From assembly GCA_017520105.1 (NCBI GenBank), contig JAFWRL010000121.1, forward strand, positions 1-20,357: 20,357 nt of DNA. The letters run 5' to 3'. The notes under the pieces are model-generated. The model ran no database searches, was not told where the DNA came from, and was given only the letters and a program-made list of their open reading frames with translations. Made by a program: the position numbers and the translations under genes. The DNA is from Fibrobacter sp. GTDB lineage: Bacteria > Fibrobacterota > Fibrobacteria > Fibrobacterales > Fibrobacteraceae. Below, one piece after another: positions 1-7,650 of this stretch (positions within the stretch are counted from its first letter, which is position 1; every line of letters begins with the position of its first letter).

Positions 1-21
1 ATCGCCATCCCGATGGATTAA
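1..21 (+). CDS. 3' end of an upstream gene (partial)
   Basis: Reading from base 1 gives Ile-Ala-Ile-Pro-Met-Asp followed by TAA at 19-21. This would be the C-terminal tail of a gene that starts outside the window, 28 bases before the next start codon. Six residues are too few to identify a product. A carboxyspermidine decarboxylase or another polyamine gene would fit the neighbours, but that is only a guess from context. The stop could also be a chance one. Confidence 0.35.
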   Translation: MAIPMD

Positions 22-49
22 CTCTCAACAAATGAGGAACAAACAAAAA

Positions 50-1324
50 ATGGCAAGAGCATTGATTATCGGTTGTGGCGCCGTTGCCACAGTTGCTATC
101 AAGAAGTGCTGCACCTGCAGCGAAGTTTTTAGCGAAATCTGCATCGCCAGCCGTCATCGCGAAAATTGCGAGAAGTTGGCTCAGGAACTCCGCCCGAATA
201 CGAAGACGGTCATCACGACTGCCGCTGTCGATGCGGACAAGGCCGAGAACGTCTCTGCTCTTATTAGAGAATACAAGCCGGACCTGGTGATGAATATCGC
301 TCTCCCCTACCAGGACCTCGCCATCATGGATGCATGCCTTGAATGTGGCGTGAACTACATGGATACGGCGAACTACGAGCCGGAAAATATCGACGATCCG
401 GAATGGCGCAAGGTTTACGACAAGCGCTGCAAGGAAAAGGGCTTTAGCGCCTACTTCGATTACAGCTGGCAGTGGGCTTACAAAGAAAAGTTTGAAAAGG
501 CTGGTCTCACGGCATTGCTCGGTTCCGGCTTTGACCCGGGTGTTTCTCAGGCATACTGCGCCTACGCCTTGAAGCACCAGTTCGATACCATCGAAGAAAT
601 CGACATCCTCGACTGCAATGGTGGCGATCACGGTTACAAGTTTGCAACGAACTTCAACCCGGAAATCAACCTCCGCGAAGTTTCTGCTCCGGGCAGCTAC
701 TGGGACACGGACGAGAACGGCAAGGGCCACTGGGTTGAAATTCCGGCCATGAGCATCAAGCGTGAATACAACTTCGCACAGGTCGGCAAGAAGGACATGT
801 ACCTCCTCCACCACGAAGAAATTGAATCCCTCGCCCAGAACATTCCGGGCATCAAGCGCATCCGTTTCTTCATGACGTTTGGCCAGAGCTATCTCGACCA
901 CATGCGTTGCCTCGAAGACGTGGGCATGCTCAGCACTCAGCCGATCAAGTTCCAGGGTCAGGACATTGTGCCTATCCAGTTCTTGAAGGCCCTCCTTCCG
1001 GACCCGGCAAGCCTCGGCCCCCGCACGGTGGGCAAGACCAACATCGGCTGCATTTTCAAGGGCACTAAGGACGGCAAGCCGAAGACCTACTACCTGTACA
1101 ACGTTTGCGACCACCAGGAATGCTACAAGGAACTGGGCAGCCAAGCGATTGCCTACACGACTGGCGTTCCGGCTATGTGCGGTGCCATGATGGTGCTCAC
1201 GGGCAAGTGGAACAAGCCGGGTGTGCATACGGTCGAAGAGTTCGATCCGGATCCGTTCATGGAAGCCCTCACCAAGTACGGCCTCCCGTGGAATGAAGAC
1301 TTCAACCCGGTGCTGGTGGATTAG
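50..1324 (+). CDS. Carboxynorspermidine/carboxyspermidine dehydrogenase (saccharopine dehydrogenase family)
   Basis: Cytosolic NADPH-dependent enzyme that condenses L-aspartate semialdehyde with a diamine (putrescine or diaminopropane) to give carboxyspermidine or carboxynorspermidine, the step before a decarboxylase makes spermidine. The 424-residue product opens with a Rossmann loop (GCGAVA, residues 8-13). It has the family motif SGFDPGVSQAY in the middle, NGGDHGYKFATNFNPEINLRE after it, and near the C terminus TTGVPAMCGAMM and EEFDPDPFME, all close to remembered Campylobacter and Bacteroides carboxyspermidine dehydrogenases. The ATG at 50 is preferred over the one at 32: it puts the Rossmann fold at the N terminus and has a GAGGA at 34-38 upstream. 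The next gene, speA, belongs to the same pathway, which supports polyamine synthesis over lysine metabolism. Substrate preference (spermidine or norspermidine branch) cannot be read from sequence. Confidence 0.9.
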   Translation: MARALIIGCGAVATVAIKKCCTCSEVFSEICIASRHRENCEKLAQELRPNTKTVITTAAVDADKAENVSALIREYKPDLVMNIALPYQDLAIMDACLECGVNYMDTANYEPENIDDPEWRKVYDKRCKEKGFSAYFDYSWQWAYKEKFEKAGLTALLGSGFDPGVSQAYCAYALKHQFDTIEEIDILDCNGGDHGYKFATNFNPEINLREVSAPGSYWDTDENGKGHWVEIPAMSIKREYNFAQVGKKDMYLLHHEEIESLAQNIPGIKRIRFFMTFGQSYLDHMRCLEDVGMLSTQPIKFQGQDIVPIQFLKALLPDPASLGPRTVGKTNIGCIFKGTKDGKPKTYYLYNVCDHQECYKELGSQAIAYTTGVPAMCGAMMVLTGKWNKPGVHTVEEFDPDPFMEALTKYGLPWNEDFNPVLVD

Positions 1325-1336
1325 TAGGAAGTTAGA

Positions 1337-1390
1337 AGTAGACAGTTCTCTTGATAGTCCTGTCTACTGCCTACTGTCTACTGACTACTG
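1337..1390. repeat. Short intergenic repeats with inverted AGTAGACAG/CTGTCTACT
   Basis: The 82-base gap before speA holds AGTAGACAG at 1337-1345 and its complement CTGTCTACT twice, at 1360-1368 and 1374-1382, inside a run of CTACTG-type 7-base steps (1365-1390). Either copy could pair with the first to make a 9-bp hairpin. There is no T-run, so it is not an evident terminator. It resembles degenerate simple-sequence DNA that has become partly palindromic. Confidence 0.6.
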
Positions 1391-1406
1391 ATCCGAAGGA
1401 TCCTTT

Positions 1407-3305
1407 ATGAAAAAATGGCGCATTGACGATTCCCGAGATCTTTACAACGTAAAGGGCTGGGGTGTAAGTTACTTTGACATTAACGACAAGGGTCACGCGA
1501 CGGTTTCGCCGATTAAGAATGGCGGTCCGAGCATCGACCTTTACGAGCTCGTGCAGGAACTTTCCTTGCGCGATGTTTCGACTCCTGTGTTGTTGCGCTT
1601 CCCGGATATTCTGGACAGCCGCATCGAAAAGATTCACGAGTGCTTCACGAAGGCGACGACTGAATATGGCTACAAAGGTGGCCATTACAGCATCTTCCCA
1701 ATCAAGGTGAACCAGCAGCGCGCGGTCTTGGAAGAAGTGGTGAGTCACGGTTCCAAGTTCAACATCGGCCTCGAGGCGGGTTCCAAGCCGGAACTCCACG
1801 CGGTACTTGCGAACATGGAAAATCCGGACGCGTTGATTATCTGCAACGGCTACAAGGACGAAGACTTTATCGAGCTTGCTCTCCTCGCACAGAAGATGGG
1901 CAAGAAGATTTTCATTGTCGTCGAGAAGATGAACGAGCTTCACTTGGTTGTTGACTTGTCTCGTCGAATCGGCGTGCGCCCGAACATCGGTATTCGCATC
2001 AAGCTTGCAAGCTCTGGCAGCGGCAAGTGGGAAGAATCCGGCGGATACCACAGCAAGTTCGGTCTGAACAGTTCTGAACTTTTGGAAGCTCTCGACTACA
2101 TCAAAGAAGAGAAGATGGAAGACTGCATGAAGCTCATCCACTTCCACTTGGGCAGCCAGATTACGAACATTCGCCATATCAAGAATGGACTCCGCGAAGT
2201 GTCGCAGTTCTACGTTCAAATTAGAAAGATGGGCATGGGCCTTGAATTCGTGGACGTGGGCGGCGGCTTGGGCGTGGATTACGATGGTACGCGCAGTTCT
2301 AACGCAAGCTCCGTGAACTATTCCATCCAGGAATACGCAAACGACGTTGTGTACGCGATGTTCGAAGCATGCGAAAACGCCGATGTTCCTCACCCGAATA
2401 TCATTGCGGAATCGGGCCGTGCACTTTCGGCTCACCATTCCATTTTGGTATTCAACGTGCTCGAAACGGCTGGTCAGGCATTCTTTGACGAAAGCGTTCA
2501 CGAGATTAGCGATGACGCGCCGGAAGCACTGAAGGACTTGTACGGCATTTACAAGAGCCTTTCTCCGAAGAACTTGCTCGAAAGCTGGCACGATGCCATG
2601 CAGATTAACGACGACACCTTGAGCGGTTTCAAGATGGGCGACGTGGATTTGCAGACGCGCGCTATGAGCGAACGTTTGTTCTGGAGCATTGCCCGCAAGG
2701 TGGACTTGCTCGCACGCGACTTGCGCCATCCGCCTTATGAATTGAGCGAACTCCCGCGCTTGCTTGCCGAAAAGTACTTCTGCAACTTCAGCCTTTTCCA
2801 GAGTCTCCCGGACAGCTGGGGCGTGGATCAGGTGTTCCCGATTATGCCGATCCAGCGTTTGGACGAAGAGCCGACGATTGAAACGACAATTCAGGACGTA
2901 ACTTGCGATAGCGACGGCAAGATTGACATGTTTGTTCGCGGCGGCGAAGTGGCACGCACCATTCCGCTCCACCCGATCAAGAAGAACGAGCCGTACTTTA
3001 TCGCAGTTTACCTCGTCGGTGCATACCAGGAAATTCTCGGTGACCTCCACAACCTCTTTGGCGATACAAACGCAGTGCACATTGTCTGCAACGACAACGG
3101 CGGCTACGACATCGACAAGGTAATTGACGGCGAATCCGTGGAAGACGTGCTCGACTACGTGAACTTCAGCGACAAGGCACTTGTCCGCAACATGGAAAAC
3201 TGGGTCACGCGCTCCGTGAAGGAAGGAAAGATTACACTTCAGGAAGGCAAAGAATTCTTGAACATCTATCGTTCCGGACTTTACGGGTACACGTATCTGG
3301 AATAA
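1407..3305 (+). CDS. speA: Biosynthetic arginine decarboxylase
   Basis: PLP enzyme that decarboxylates arginine to agmatine, the first step from arginine to putrescine and spermidine. The 632-residue length is close to E. coli SpeA (658). The alanine-racemase-type barrel comes first: PIKVNQQ carries the probable PLP lysine K100, HFHLGSQ lies at 245-251, the glycine-rich phosphate loop VDVGGGLGVDYDG at 282-294 and ESGRAL at 335-340. The C-terminal domain has NFSLFQSLPDSWGVDQ and the conserved CDSDG (C500), whose cysteine reaches the active site in this family. It ends in the highly conserved GLYGYTYLE. The start ATG has AAGGA at 1396-1400, six bases upstream. It follows the carboxyspermidine dehydrogenase by 82 bases, so the two are probably co-transcribed. 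Nothing looks truncated. Confidence 0.97.
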   Translation: MKKWRIDDSRDLYNVKGWGVSYFDINDKGHATVSPIKNGGPSIDLYELVQELSLRDVSTPVLLRFPDILDSRIEKIHECFTKATTEYGYKGGHYSIFPIKVNQQRAVLEEVVSHGSKFNIGLEAGSKPELHAVLANMENPDALIICNGYKDEDFIELALLAQKMGKKIFIVVEKMNELHLVVDLSRRIGVRPNIGIRIKLASSGSGKWEESGGYHSKFGLNSSELLEALDYIKEEKMEDCMKLIHFHLGSQITNIRHIKNGLREVSQFYVQIRKMGMGLEFVDVGGGLGVDYDGTRSSNASSVNYSIQEYANDVVYAMFEACENADVPHPNIIAESGRALSAHHSILVFNVLETAGQAFFDESVHEISDDAPEALKDLYGIYKSLSPKNLLESWHDAMQINDDTLSGFKMGDVDLQTRAMSERLFWSIARKVDLLARDLRHPPYELSELPRLLAEKYFCNFSLFQSLPDSWGVDQVFPIMPIQRLDEEPTIETTIQDVTCDSDGKIDMFVRGGEVARTIPLHPIKKNEPYFIAVYLVGAYQEILGDLHNLFGDTNAVHIVCNDNGGYDIDKVIDGESVEDVLDYVNFSDKALVRNMENWVTRSVKEGKITLQEGKEFLNIYRSGLYGYTYLE

Positions 3306-3335
3306 AGTTACTAGATACTCGTTAATAGTTACTAG
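3306..3335 (+). repeat. Direct repeat AGTTACTAG x2
   Basis: AGTTACTAG occurs at 3306-3314, directly after the speA stop, and again at 3327-3335, 21 bases apart, in the 47-base gap before the first glycosyltransferase. The composition resembles the CTACTG-type steps before speA and the AACTAACAACTAATAAC tract before nudC, which suggests one family of simple intergenic repeats. Confidence 0.6.
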
Positions 3336-3352
3336 TAGATTCGCGGAAGTCA

Positions 3353-4219
3353 ATGGAACGGAACAACTACAAGATTGCGGTTTTGCTAGCCACTTACAAT
3401 GGCGGCAAGTACATCTGGGAACAGCTTGAATCGCTGTTCCAGCAATCTTGTAAACAGTTCCATTTGTATGTTCGTGATGACGGCTCCTCGGACGATACAA
3501 TGAAAATCGTCGAGCAATTTCACGGAATGTTTCCAGACAAAGTTACGATTTTAAAAGACTCGCAAAGGCACCGAGGTGCGGCGAAGTCTTTTATGTATAT
3601 GCTCGAAAATGTGGATTCCGAGTATTACATGTTCTGCGACCAGGACGACATTTGGTTGCTGGAGAAAATTGAGAAAACTCTTGCTCGGATGAAGGAAATC
3701 GAGAAGGCTGTTGCCGATGCCCCGAAAGTTGTTATGGATGGAACTGCCGCGAAAAACGTGCCGATTCTCGTAGCGACGGATTTGGGCATTGTCGACGAAC
3801 AACTTAATTTACTTTCGGAATCGTTCAACAAAGATTTGAAAATTGACGTTTTCCGCAAGCACCCAGAATTAATTTGTGTGCGCCACGTGGTCACCGGTTG
3901 CACGATGATGTTCAACCGCGCCGCAAAATTGGCAGCACTCCCGATGTCTCCTCGCGCTACCATGCACGACGAATGGGTCGCCCTTTGCGTCCACTTCAAA
4001 GGCGGAGTCATTTCGATTCTCGATGACGCGACGATTCTTTACCGCCAGCACACCAGCAATACGCTTGGCGCAGAACAGGCCCGCAAAGGCTTTTTCGCAC
4101 GCGCCATCGCACGCGCAGGGCAAAAACAGTTCTTCCAAGTCGCAAAATTACTCCACAAGGATTTCGGATTATCGTACTTAAAGTTCTTGATGTACAAAAT
4201 TTTGTATAGTTGGTTCTAG
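3353..4219 (+). CDS. Family 2 glycosyltransferase, first of three in tandem
   Basis: Inverting GT-A nucleotide-sugar transferase, 288 residues, with no membrane segment or signal peptide in view, so probably at the cytoplasmic face. Motifs in order: ATYNG (13-17) for nucleotide binding, RDDGSSDDT (41-49), the metal-binding DQDDIW (96-101), TGCTMMFN (181-188), MHDEW (204-208) with the likely catalytic acid, and YRQHTSNT (230-237). This layout is typical of rhamnosyl- and other sugar transferases of O-antigen or capsule loci, but donor and acceptor cannot be assigned. GGAA at 3345-3348 serves the ATG. It begins 47 bases after speA and is followed at once by two paralogues, so the three probably add successive sugars to one glycan. 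Confidence 0.9.
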   Translation: MERNNYKIAVLLATYNGGKYIWEQLESLFQQSCKQFHLYVRDDGSSDDTMKIVEQFHGMFPDKVTILKDSQRHRGAAKSFMYMLENVDSEYYMFCDQDDIWLLEKIEKTLARMKEIEKAVADAPKVVMDGTAAKNVPILVATDLGIVDEQLNLLSESFNKDLKIDVFRKHPELICVRHVVTGCTMMFNRAAKLAALPMSPRATMHDEWVALCVHFKGGVISILDDATILYRQHTSNTLGAEQARKGFFARAIARAGQKQFFQVAKLLHKDFGLSYLKFLMYKILYSWF

Positions 4220-4221
4220 GT

Positions 4222-4923
4222 ATGAGAAGAAGCATTTGCATGGCGACCTACAATGGCGCCAAATACATCAAGGAACAGCTGGACAGCATTATTCTGCAAC
4301 TTAGAGAAGATGACGAGCTCATCGTTTCTGATGACGCATCGAAAGACGACACTCTGAAAATCGTTGAAAGCTACAACGATCCACGCATCAAAATTTTCCA
4401 CAACGAAAATCACGGCGTAGCGCACAACTTTGAAAACGCCATGCGAGAGGCCACGGGTGACCTGATTTACTTTGCCGACCAGGACGACGTCTGGTTGCCG
4501 GGCAAGCTCGACAAGATGGAAAAGTTCCTTACGGAAGGCGGCTATGACACGATTCTTTGCAACTGCTCGCTTGTTGACGCCAACTTGAACGTCATCAAGG
4601 AACGCCATTACGACGAAAAATGGCCGATGAAGAAATCGCTCTTGCGAAACATCATCAACAATTGTTGGCTCGGCGCTTGCATGTGCTTTACCAAACAAGT
4701 GAAAGACGCTTGCATGCCGTTCCCGCCGAAAGTCGTTGCGCACGATTTGTGGGTCTCGTATTACGCCCAAAAGCATTTCAAGTGCGGCTACCAAGACGAA
4801 GTTTTGCAGCTTTACCGCCGTCACGAAAACACAGTCTCGTTCACGGGCGGCAAGAGCACGAACAGCCTTTACTTTAGAATCGCATACCGCGCTTACCTCG
4901 CGTGGCATATCCTTTGGCGTTAG
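4222..4923 (+). CDS. Family 2 glycosyltransferase, second of three
   Basis: GT-A transferase of 233 residues, the shortest of the three. ATYNG is at 8-12, SDDASKDDT at 36-44, ADQDDVW at 85-91, GACMCF at 151-156, HDLW at 174-177 and YRRHENTVS at 198-206. The ATG at 4222 is chosen because it puts ATYNG at the usual distance from the N terminus; an in-frame TTG at 4210 would overlap the previous gene. Only two bases separate it from the preceding stop and no good Shine-Dalgarno sequence is visible, so translation probably depends on coupling to the gene before. It ends soon after the last family motif, so it lacks the C-terminal tail of its neighbours. Sugar specificity is unknown. Confidence 0.87.
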   Translation: MRRSICMATYNGAKYIKEQLDSIILQLREDDELIVSDDASKDDTLKIVESYNDPRIKIFHNENHGVAHNFENAMREATGDLIYFADQDDVWLPGKLDKMEKFLTEGGYDTILCNCSLVDANLNVIKERHYDEKWPMKKSLLRNIINNCWLGACMCFTKQVKDACMPFPPKVVAHDLWVSYYAQKHFKCGYQDEVLQLYRRHENTVSFTGGKSTNSLYFRIAYRAYLAWHILWR

Positions 4924-4932
4924 GCGTTGAGC

Positions 4933-5874
4933 ATGAAAATATGCATTACACTCGCAACTTATAACGGAGAAAAGTATCTCGCGCAGATGCTTGATTCTTT
5001 GGTTGCGCAGACGAGACCTGCCGATGTTATAATTGCAGTGGATGACGGCTCCAAGGATTCTACATGCGAAATTTTGGAACGTTATAAAGACAAGCTCCCG
5101 CTAGAAATCACCAAGTTTGAAAAGAACAGAGGGCATCGTGCCGCATTCTCGACGGCGTTAGAGAAAGCCGCTGCCCTACTCGAAGATGACGATTTGATTT
5201 TCCTTGCCGACCAAGATGACATCTGGCTTCCGAATAAATTAGAAGTGATGAGTCAAAAGGTTGGCGACAGTTCCATGATTTTTGGCGATGCAGAAATCAT
5301 CGATGGAGAAGGCAAAGTCACGGATTCATCCTGGCGAAAGAAGGCGTGCATTGTTGAGCAGTTGAGCCAACAAGCGCTTCTTACAGGCTACACAAACGTG
5401 ACCGGTTGCATGGTTGCTTTCAAGGCAGGGTTATTGAAAACCGCCCTTCCGATTCCGCAAAACGTGCCTGTTCACGATCAATGGATTACGCTTTGCGCCA
5501 CTGCAGAAAACGGCTACCGCGCTATCGCAGATAAAGTTATTCAATACCGCATTCACGAAAGCAACGCCATCGGCGAAGGCAACAAGACTTGGAGCGAAAA
5601 ACTCCACACGAACTTGCAATGGGCAAAGGCAGTAAGAGGCTCGGAAATTTTCGAGAAACTGCCAGACGAGAGTCGTCAATTCTTGAACAAGTTCATTCAG
5701 TTCTTAGAATTGCGCTTTAGCCATGCGTTTTTATCGCCGCTTTGGTTTCCTTGGGTTTTGAAGAACGCACGCAACATTTATCCGCAGGTTCACAGCGCCC
5801 CCCAAATGATAGCACGAATTCTGTTTTCATTCGTAGGCGTTTCAACCGCCAAAAAATTATTCCATAAGAAATAA
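4933..5874 (+). CDS. Family 2 glycosyltransferase, third of three
   Basis: GT-A transferase of 313 residues. ATYNG is at 8-12, DDGSKDST at 37-44, the metal site ADQDDIW at 92-98, TGCMVAFKA at 147-155, HDQW at 171-174 and YRIHESNA at 195-202. A longer C-terminal part (from about 235) has hydrophobic and aromatic stretches that could lie on the membrane. The ATG at 4933 is nine bases after the previous stop with AGG at 4922-4924; an in-frame TTG at 4927 is less likely. Motif order and spacing match the two upstream genes, so the three look like an old tandem duplication that has diverged. Probable role: a sugar addition in surface polysaccharide or glycolipid synthesis. Confidence 0.89.
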   Translation: MKICITLATYNGEKYLAQMLDSLVAQTRPADVIIAVDDGSKDSTCEILERYKDKLPLEITKFEKNRGHRAAFSTALEKAAALLEDDDLIFLADQDDIWLPNKLEVMSQKVGDSSMIFGDAEIIDGEGKVTDSSWRKKACIVEQLSQQALLTGYTNVTGCMVAFKAGLLKTALPIPQNVPVHDQWITLCATAENGYRAIADKVIQYRIHESNAIGEGNKTWSEKLHTNLQWAKAVRGSEIFEKLPDESRQFLNKFIQFLELRFSHAFLSPLWFPWVLKNARNIYPQVHSAPQMIARILFSFVGVSTAKKLFHKK

Positions 5875-5940
5875 AAGCGTTTTCACATTATAATGTTTAC
5901 TACTCTTTCTGACATCATTTTTTATTCGCTGTCCTCGGAA

Positions 5941-5971
5941 TGTGTCATTCCCGACTCGATCGGGAATCTCC
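5941..5971. repeat. Dispersed palindromic repeat (GTCATTCCCG type)
   Basis: ATTCCCGA at 5947-5954 and TCGGGAAT at 5960-5967 form a perfect 8-bp stem around a five-base loop, preceded by GTC. The unit belongs to the same general class as those at 6870-6888 and 9662-9682. It lies in the 136-base gap between the third glycosyltransferase and nudC. The rest of that gap holds a perfect palindrome CATTATAATG (5886-5895) and an AACTAACAACTAATAAC tract at 5988-6004. Confidence 0.75.
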
Positions 5972-6010
5972 TTATTTACAATATCACAACTAACAACTAA
6001 TAACGCCCCT

Positions 6011-6844
6011 ATGATTCACGAAATTGCACCGCACAAGCTGAATAACGAATTTAAGACCATTGCACCGAAGCCCACCGATTACTTGATTATTTTCAATGGC
6101 GAGCAGACACTTTTCAAAAAGACTGGCGACAACTTCGCCATTCCGCGTGTGAGCGAATTCCCGCAATGCGAATGCCATTACTTGATTAGCATCGACGATG
6201 ACGCTTATTTCTTGTGCAATTCGAACTTGCCGGAAATTCCGGAAGGCTACGAATTTCGTGGCAATCGCACATTCCGCACACTCGAAAGCCATTTGGAACG
6301 CCTCGGAGGCGCCACGTCGGCACACATTGCTAAGTGGGAAAGCTTGAACAAGTTCTGCGGTAAATGTGGATGTCTCATGAAGCGAGGGCTCAAGGAACGC
6401 TCCATGATTTGCCCCAGCTGCAAGAACACCGTCTATCCCAAGATTTCGCCGGTCGTGATTGTCGCTGTTCACAATGGCAACGAGCTTTTGATGGCCCGCA
6501 ATTTGGACAATCCAGACAAAACGCGCATGTACCTCATTTCTGGATTCGTTGAAATCGGCGAATCGCTGGAGCAGGCCGTCAAGCGCGAAGTCCTTGAAGA
6601 AGCGGGCGTTCGTGTCAAGAACATCAAGTACTTCGGCAGCCAGCCGTGGCCGTTCTCGGAATCCATGATTTCGGGTTTCACCGCTGAACTCGATGGCGAC
6701 CCGACCATCCACATGCAAGCCTCGGAACTCGCCTGCGCCACTTGGGTCAAGCGCGAAGACATTCCCGAATACGACACGAGCGTTAGCATCAGCAGTTGCT
6801 TGATCGAGAACTTCCGCTCGGGCTGGACGATTAAAGAAGAATAG
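6011..6844 (+). CDS. nudC: NADH pyrophosphatase (Nudix NAD+ diphosphatase)
   Basis: Cytosolic Nudix hydrolase that splits NAD(H) into NMN(H) and AMP and, in studied homologues, also removes NAD caps from RNA. The 277-residue product is near the usual 257-270. It has a zinc ribbon with C116/C119 and C134/C137, followed by the Nudix box from G168 to V190 that fits Gx5Ex7REUxEExGU exactly (E174, R182, E183, E186, E187). The NudC-specific SQPWPF lies at 200-205, just after the box, and separates it from other Nudix enzymes. The ATG at 6011 is chosen because the protein then begins like the family; a longer reading from 5942 would translate the palindromic repeat. No Shine-Dalgarno sequence is visible before this ATG. 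It is probably transcribed alone. Confidence 0.95.
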   Translation: MIHEIAPHKLNNEFKTIAPKPTDYLIIFNGEQTLFKKTGDNFAIPRVSEFPQCECHYLISIDDDAYFLCNSNLPEIPEGYEFRGNRTFRTLESHLERLGGATSAHIAKWESLNKFCGKCGCLMKRGLKERSMICPSCKNTVYPKISPVVIVAVHNGNELLMARNLDNPDKTRMYLISGFVEIGESLEQAVKREVLEEAGVRVKNIKYFGSQPWPFSESMISGFTAELDGDPTIHMQASELACATWVKREDIPEYDTSVSISSCLIENFRSGWTIKEE

Positions 6845-6861
6845 AACGCTCTATAAGAAGG

Positions 6862-6985
6862 CGATCCCGCCCCGGAATAAATCCGGGGTGACAAAAAAGG
6901 CCGGGATGACAAAAAAGGCCGGGATGACATCATTAAGCGTCATTCTGAGCATTGCGAAGACAACTCAGAAGGCGAGTGTTACAAA
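6862..6985. repeat. Cluster of dispersed repeats between convergent genes
   Basis: Three repeat types lie side by side after nudC. First, CCCCGGA (6870-6876) and TCCGGGG (6882-6888) form a 7-bp stem with loop ATAAA. Second, an 18-base unit TGACAAAAAAGGCCGGGA is present twice in tandem (6889-6906, 6907-6924), followed by a partial third copy. Third, GTCATTCTGAGC with a downstream CTCAGAAGG (about 6939-6974) resembles another common dispersed palindrome. The patch has no coding signal of its own. It could act as a transcription barrier between the convergent genes. Confidence 0.75.
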
Positions 6986-7002
6986 AAAGAGCCATCTTTT
7001 TT
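6983..7002. terminator. Possible bidirectional terminator
   Basis: AAAAAAGA (6983-6990) and TCTTTTTT (6995-7002) form a perfect 8-bp inverted repeat around GCCA, so each strand reads an A-run, a small hairpin and a T-run. The stem has only one G-C pair, so it would be weak. Its place between convergent nudC and the minus-strand gene at 7040-7645 suits a shared terminator. Confidence 0.35.
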
Positions 7003-7020
7003 ATAACCGAACCAAAGAGT

Positions 7021-7034
7021 TGGGGTATACCCCA
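7021..7034. other. 14-bp perfect palindrome TGGGGTATACCCCA
   Basis: A self-complementary 14-mer lies five bases beyond the stop codon of the minus-strand gene at 7040. It could fold as a 5-bp G-C-rich stem with a TATA loop at the 3' end of that transcript, or serve as a dimeric protein site. No T-run follows directly on the minus strand, so it is not a standard terminator. Confidence 0.5.
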
Positions 7035-7039
7035 TCCAG

Positions 7040-7645
7040 TTACTTTTCCGAGGCTTTATCCGCTTTCTTATTTTCTTTCGGAGCGGGAGCTTCAGGTTTA
7101 TTCGCCAGAACAACGTATAACGTATCGTGAATCACGATCGTATCGCGGACGACAAGCGTATCGTGAACAAAGATTGTGTCGTGAATGCAAGCGACATTCG
7201 CAGAACTGCTAGCAGGGAGAACGTTTGCCGCAGAAGACTGCACGGGTGCCACCGCAGAAACCGGCTGCGAAACAGCCACCTTCGCCGCACTCGAAGAAAC
7301 AGACGATGACGAAGTAGCCGCGACAGAACCCGACGGCATTTTTTCAATCACCGTAATCAAGGAATCGCGGACATTGCGCAGACTGTCTAGCTGTTTGCGG
7401 TAACGCGTCTTGTTGCCCGCACGACGTTCGCGAGTGTACTGGACTTCAATTTTATCAATCTGCGATTCAACGCCTTTCAATTCGTCAAAAATAGGCCCTT
7501 CGCCTTTAATCGAACCGCTCGGCGTAAAGAAGTTTGCGAAACGCTGCAAAAAGGTGCGTTCTTCAGCATTCGCCGAATTCAAGCATCCAAGACAAAAGAG
7601 GGCAACAAATGCGCCGCAAATAGACTTCAATTTCAAATTCTGCAT
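7040..7645 (-). CDS. Exported coiled-coil protein with four HDTxxV hexapeptides
   Basis: Unknown function, 201 residues. A signal peptide is clear: basic N terminus, hydrophobic core FVALFCLGCL and a probable signal peptidase I site after NSANA (residue 27). The FCLGC stretch is a poor lipobox. Residues 30-100 are charged and probably helical or coiled coil (DELKGVESQIDKIEVQYTRE and on). Residues 105-150 are a Ser/Ala/Val-rich flexible linker. Residues 155-178 are an exact period-six repeat: HDTIFV, HDTLVV, RDTIVI, HDTLYV. The tail is Lys/Pro/Ala-rich. Such parts suggest a periplasmic spacer or envelope-associated protein, but I cannot name a family. The ATG has a promoter-like motif 12 bases upstream and only a weak GGA. 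It is transcribed toward nudC. Confidence 0.8.
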   Translation of the reverse strand: MQNLKLKSICGAFVALFCLGCLNSANAEERTFLQRFANFFTPSGSIKGEGPIFDELKGVESQIDKIEVQYTRERRAGNKTRYRKQLDSLRNVRDSLITVIEKMPSGSVAATSSSSVSSSAAKVAVSQPVSAVAPVQSSAANVLPASSSANVACIHDTIFVHDTLVVRDTIVIHDTLYVVLANKPEAPAPKENKKADKASEK

Positions 7646-7650
7646 ATTCC

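Noticed and set aside
1371..3500. Long open frame of about 700 codons on the minus strand opposite speA
   Set aside because: It is a shadow of the codon bias of speA: speA has full family conservation over the same bases, and the antisense product is rich in Val, His and Arg with no recognisable motif.
5942..6010. Longer nudC starting at 5942
   Set aside because: The added residues are translated from a dispersed palindromic repeat and a simple-sequence tract; the ATG at 6011 gives the usual NudC N terminus.
6862..6985. CRISPR-like array (18-base tandem units)
   Set aside because: Units are contiguous with no variable spacers, only two full copies exist and no cas gene is present.
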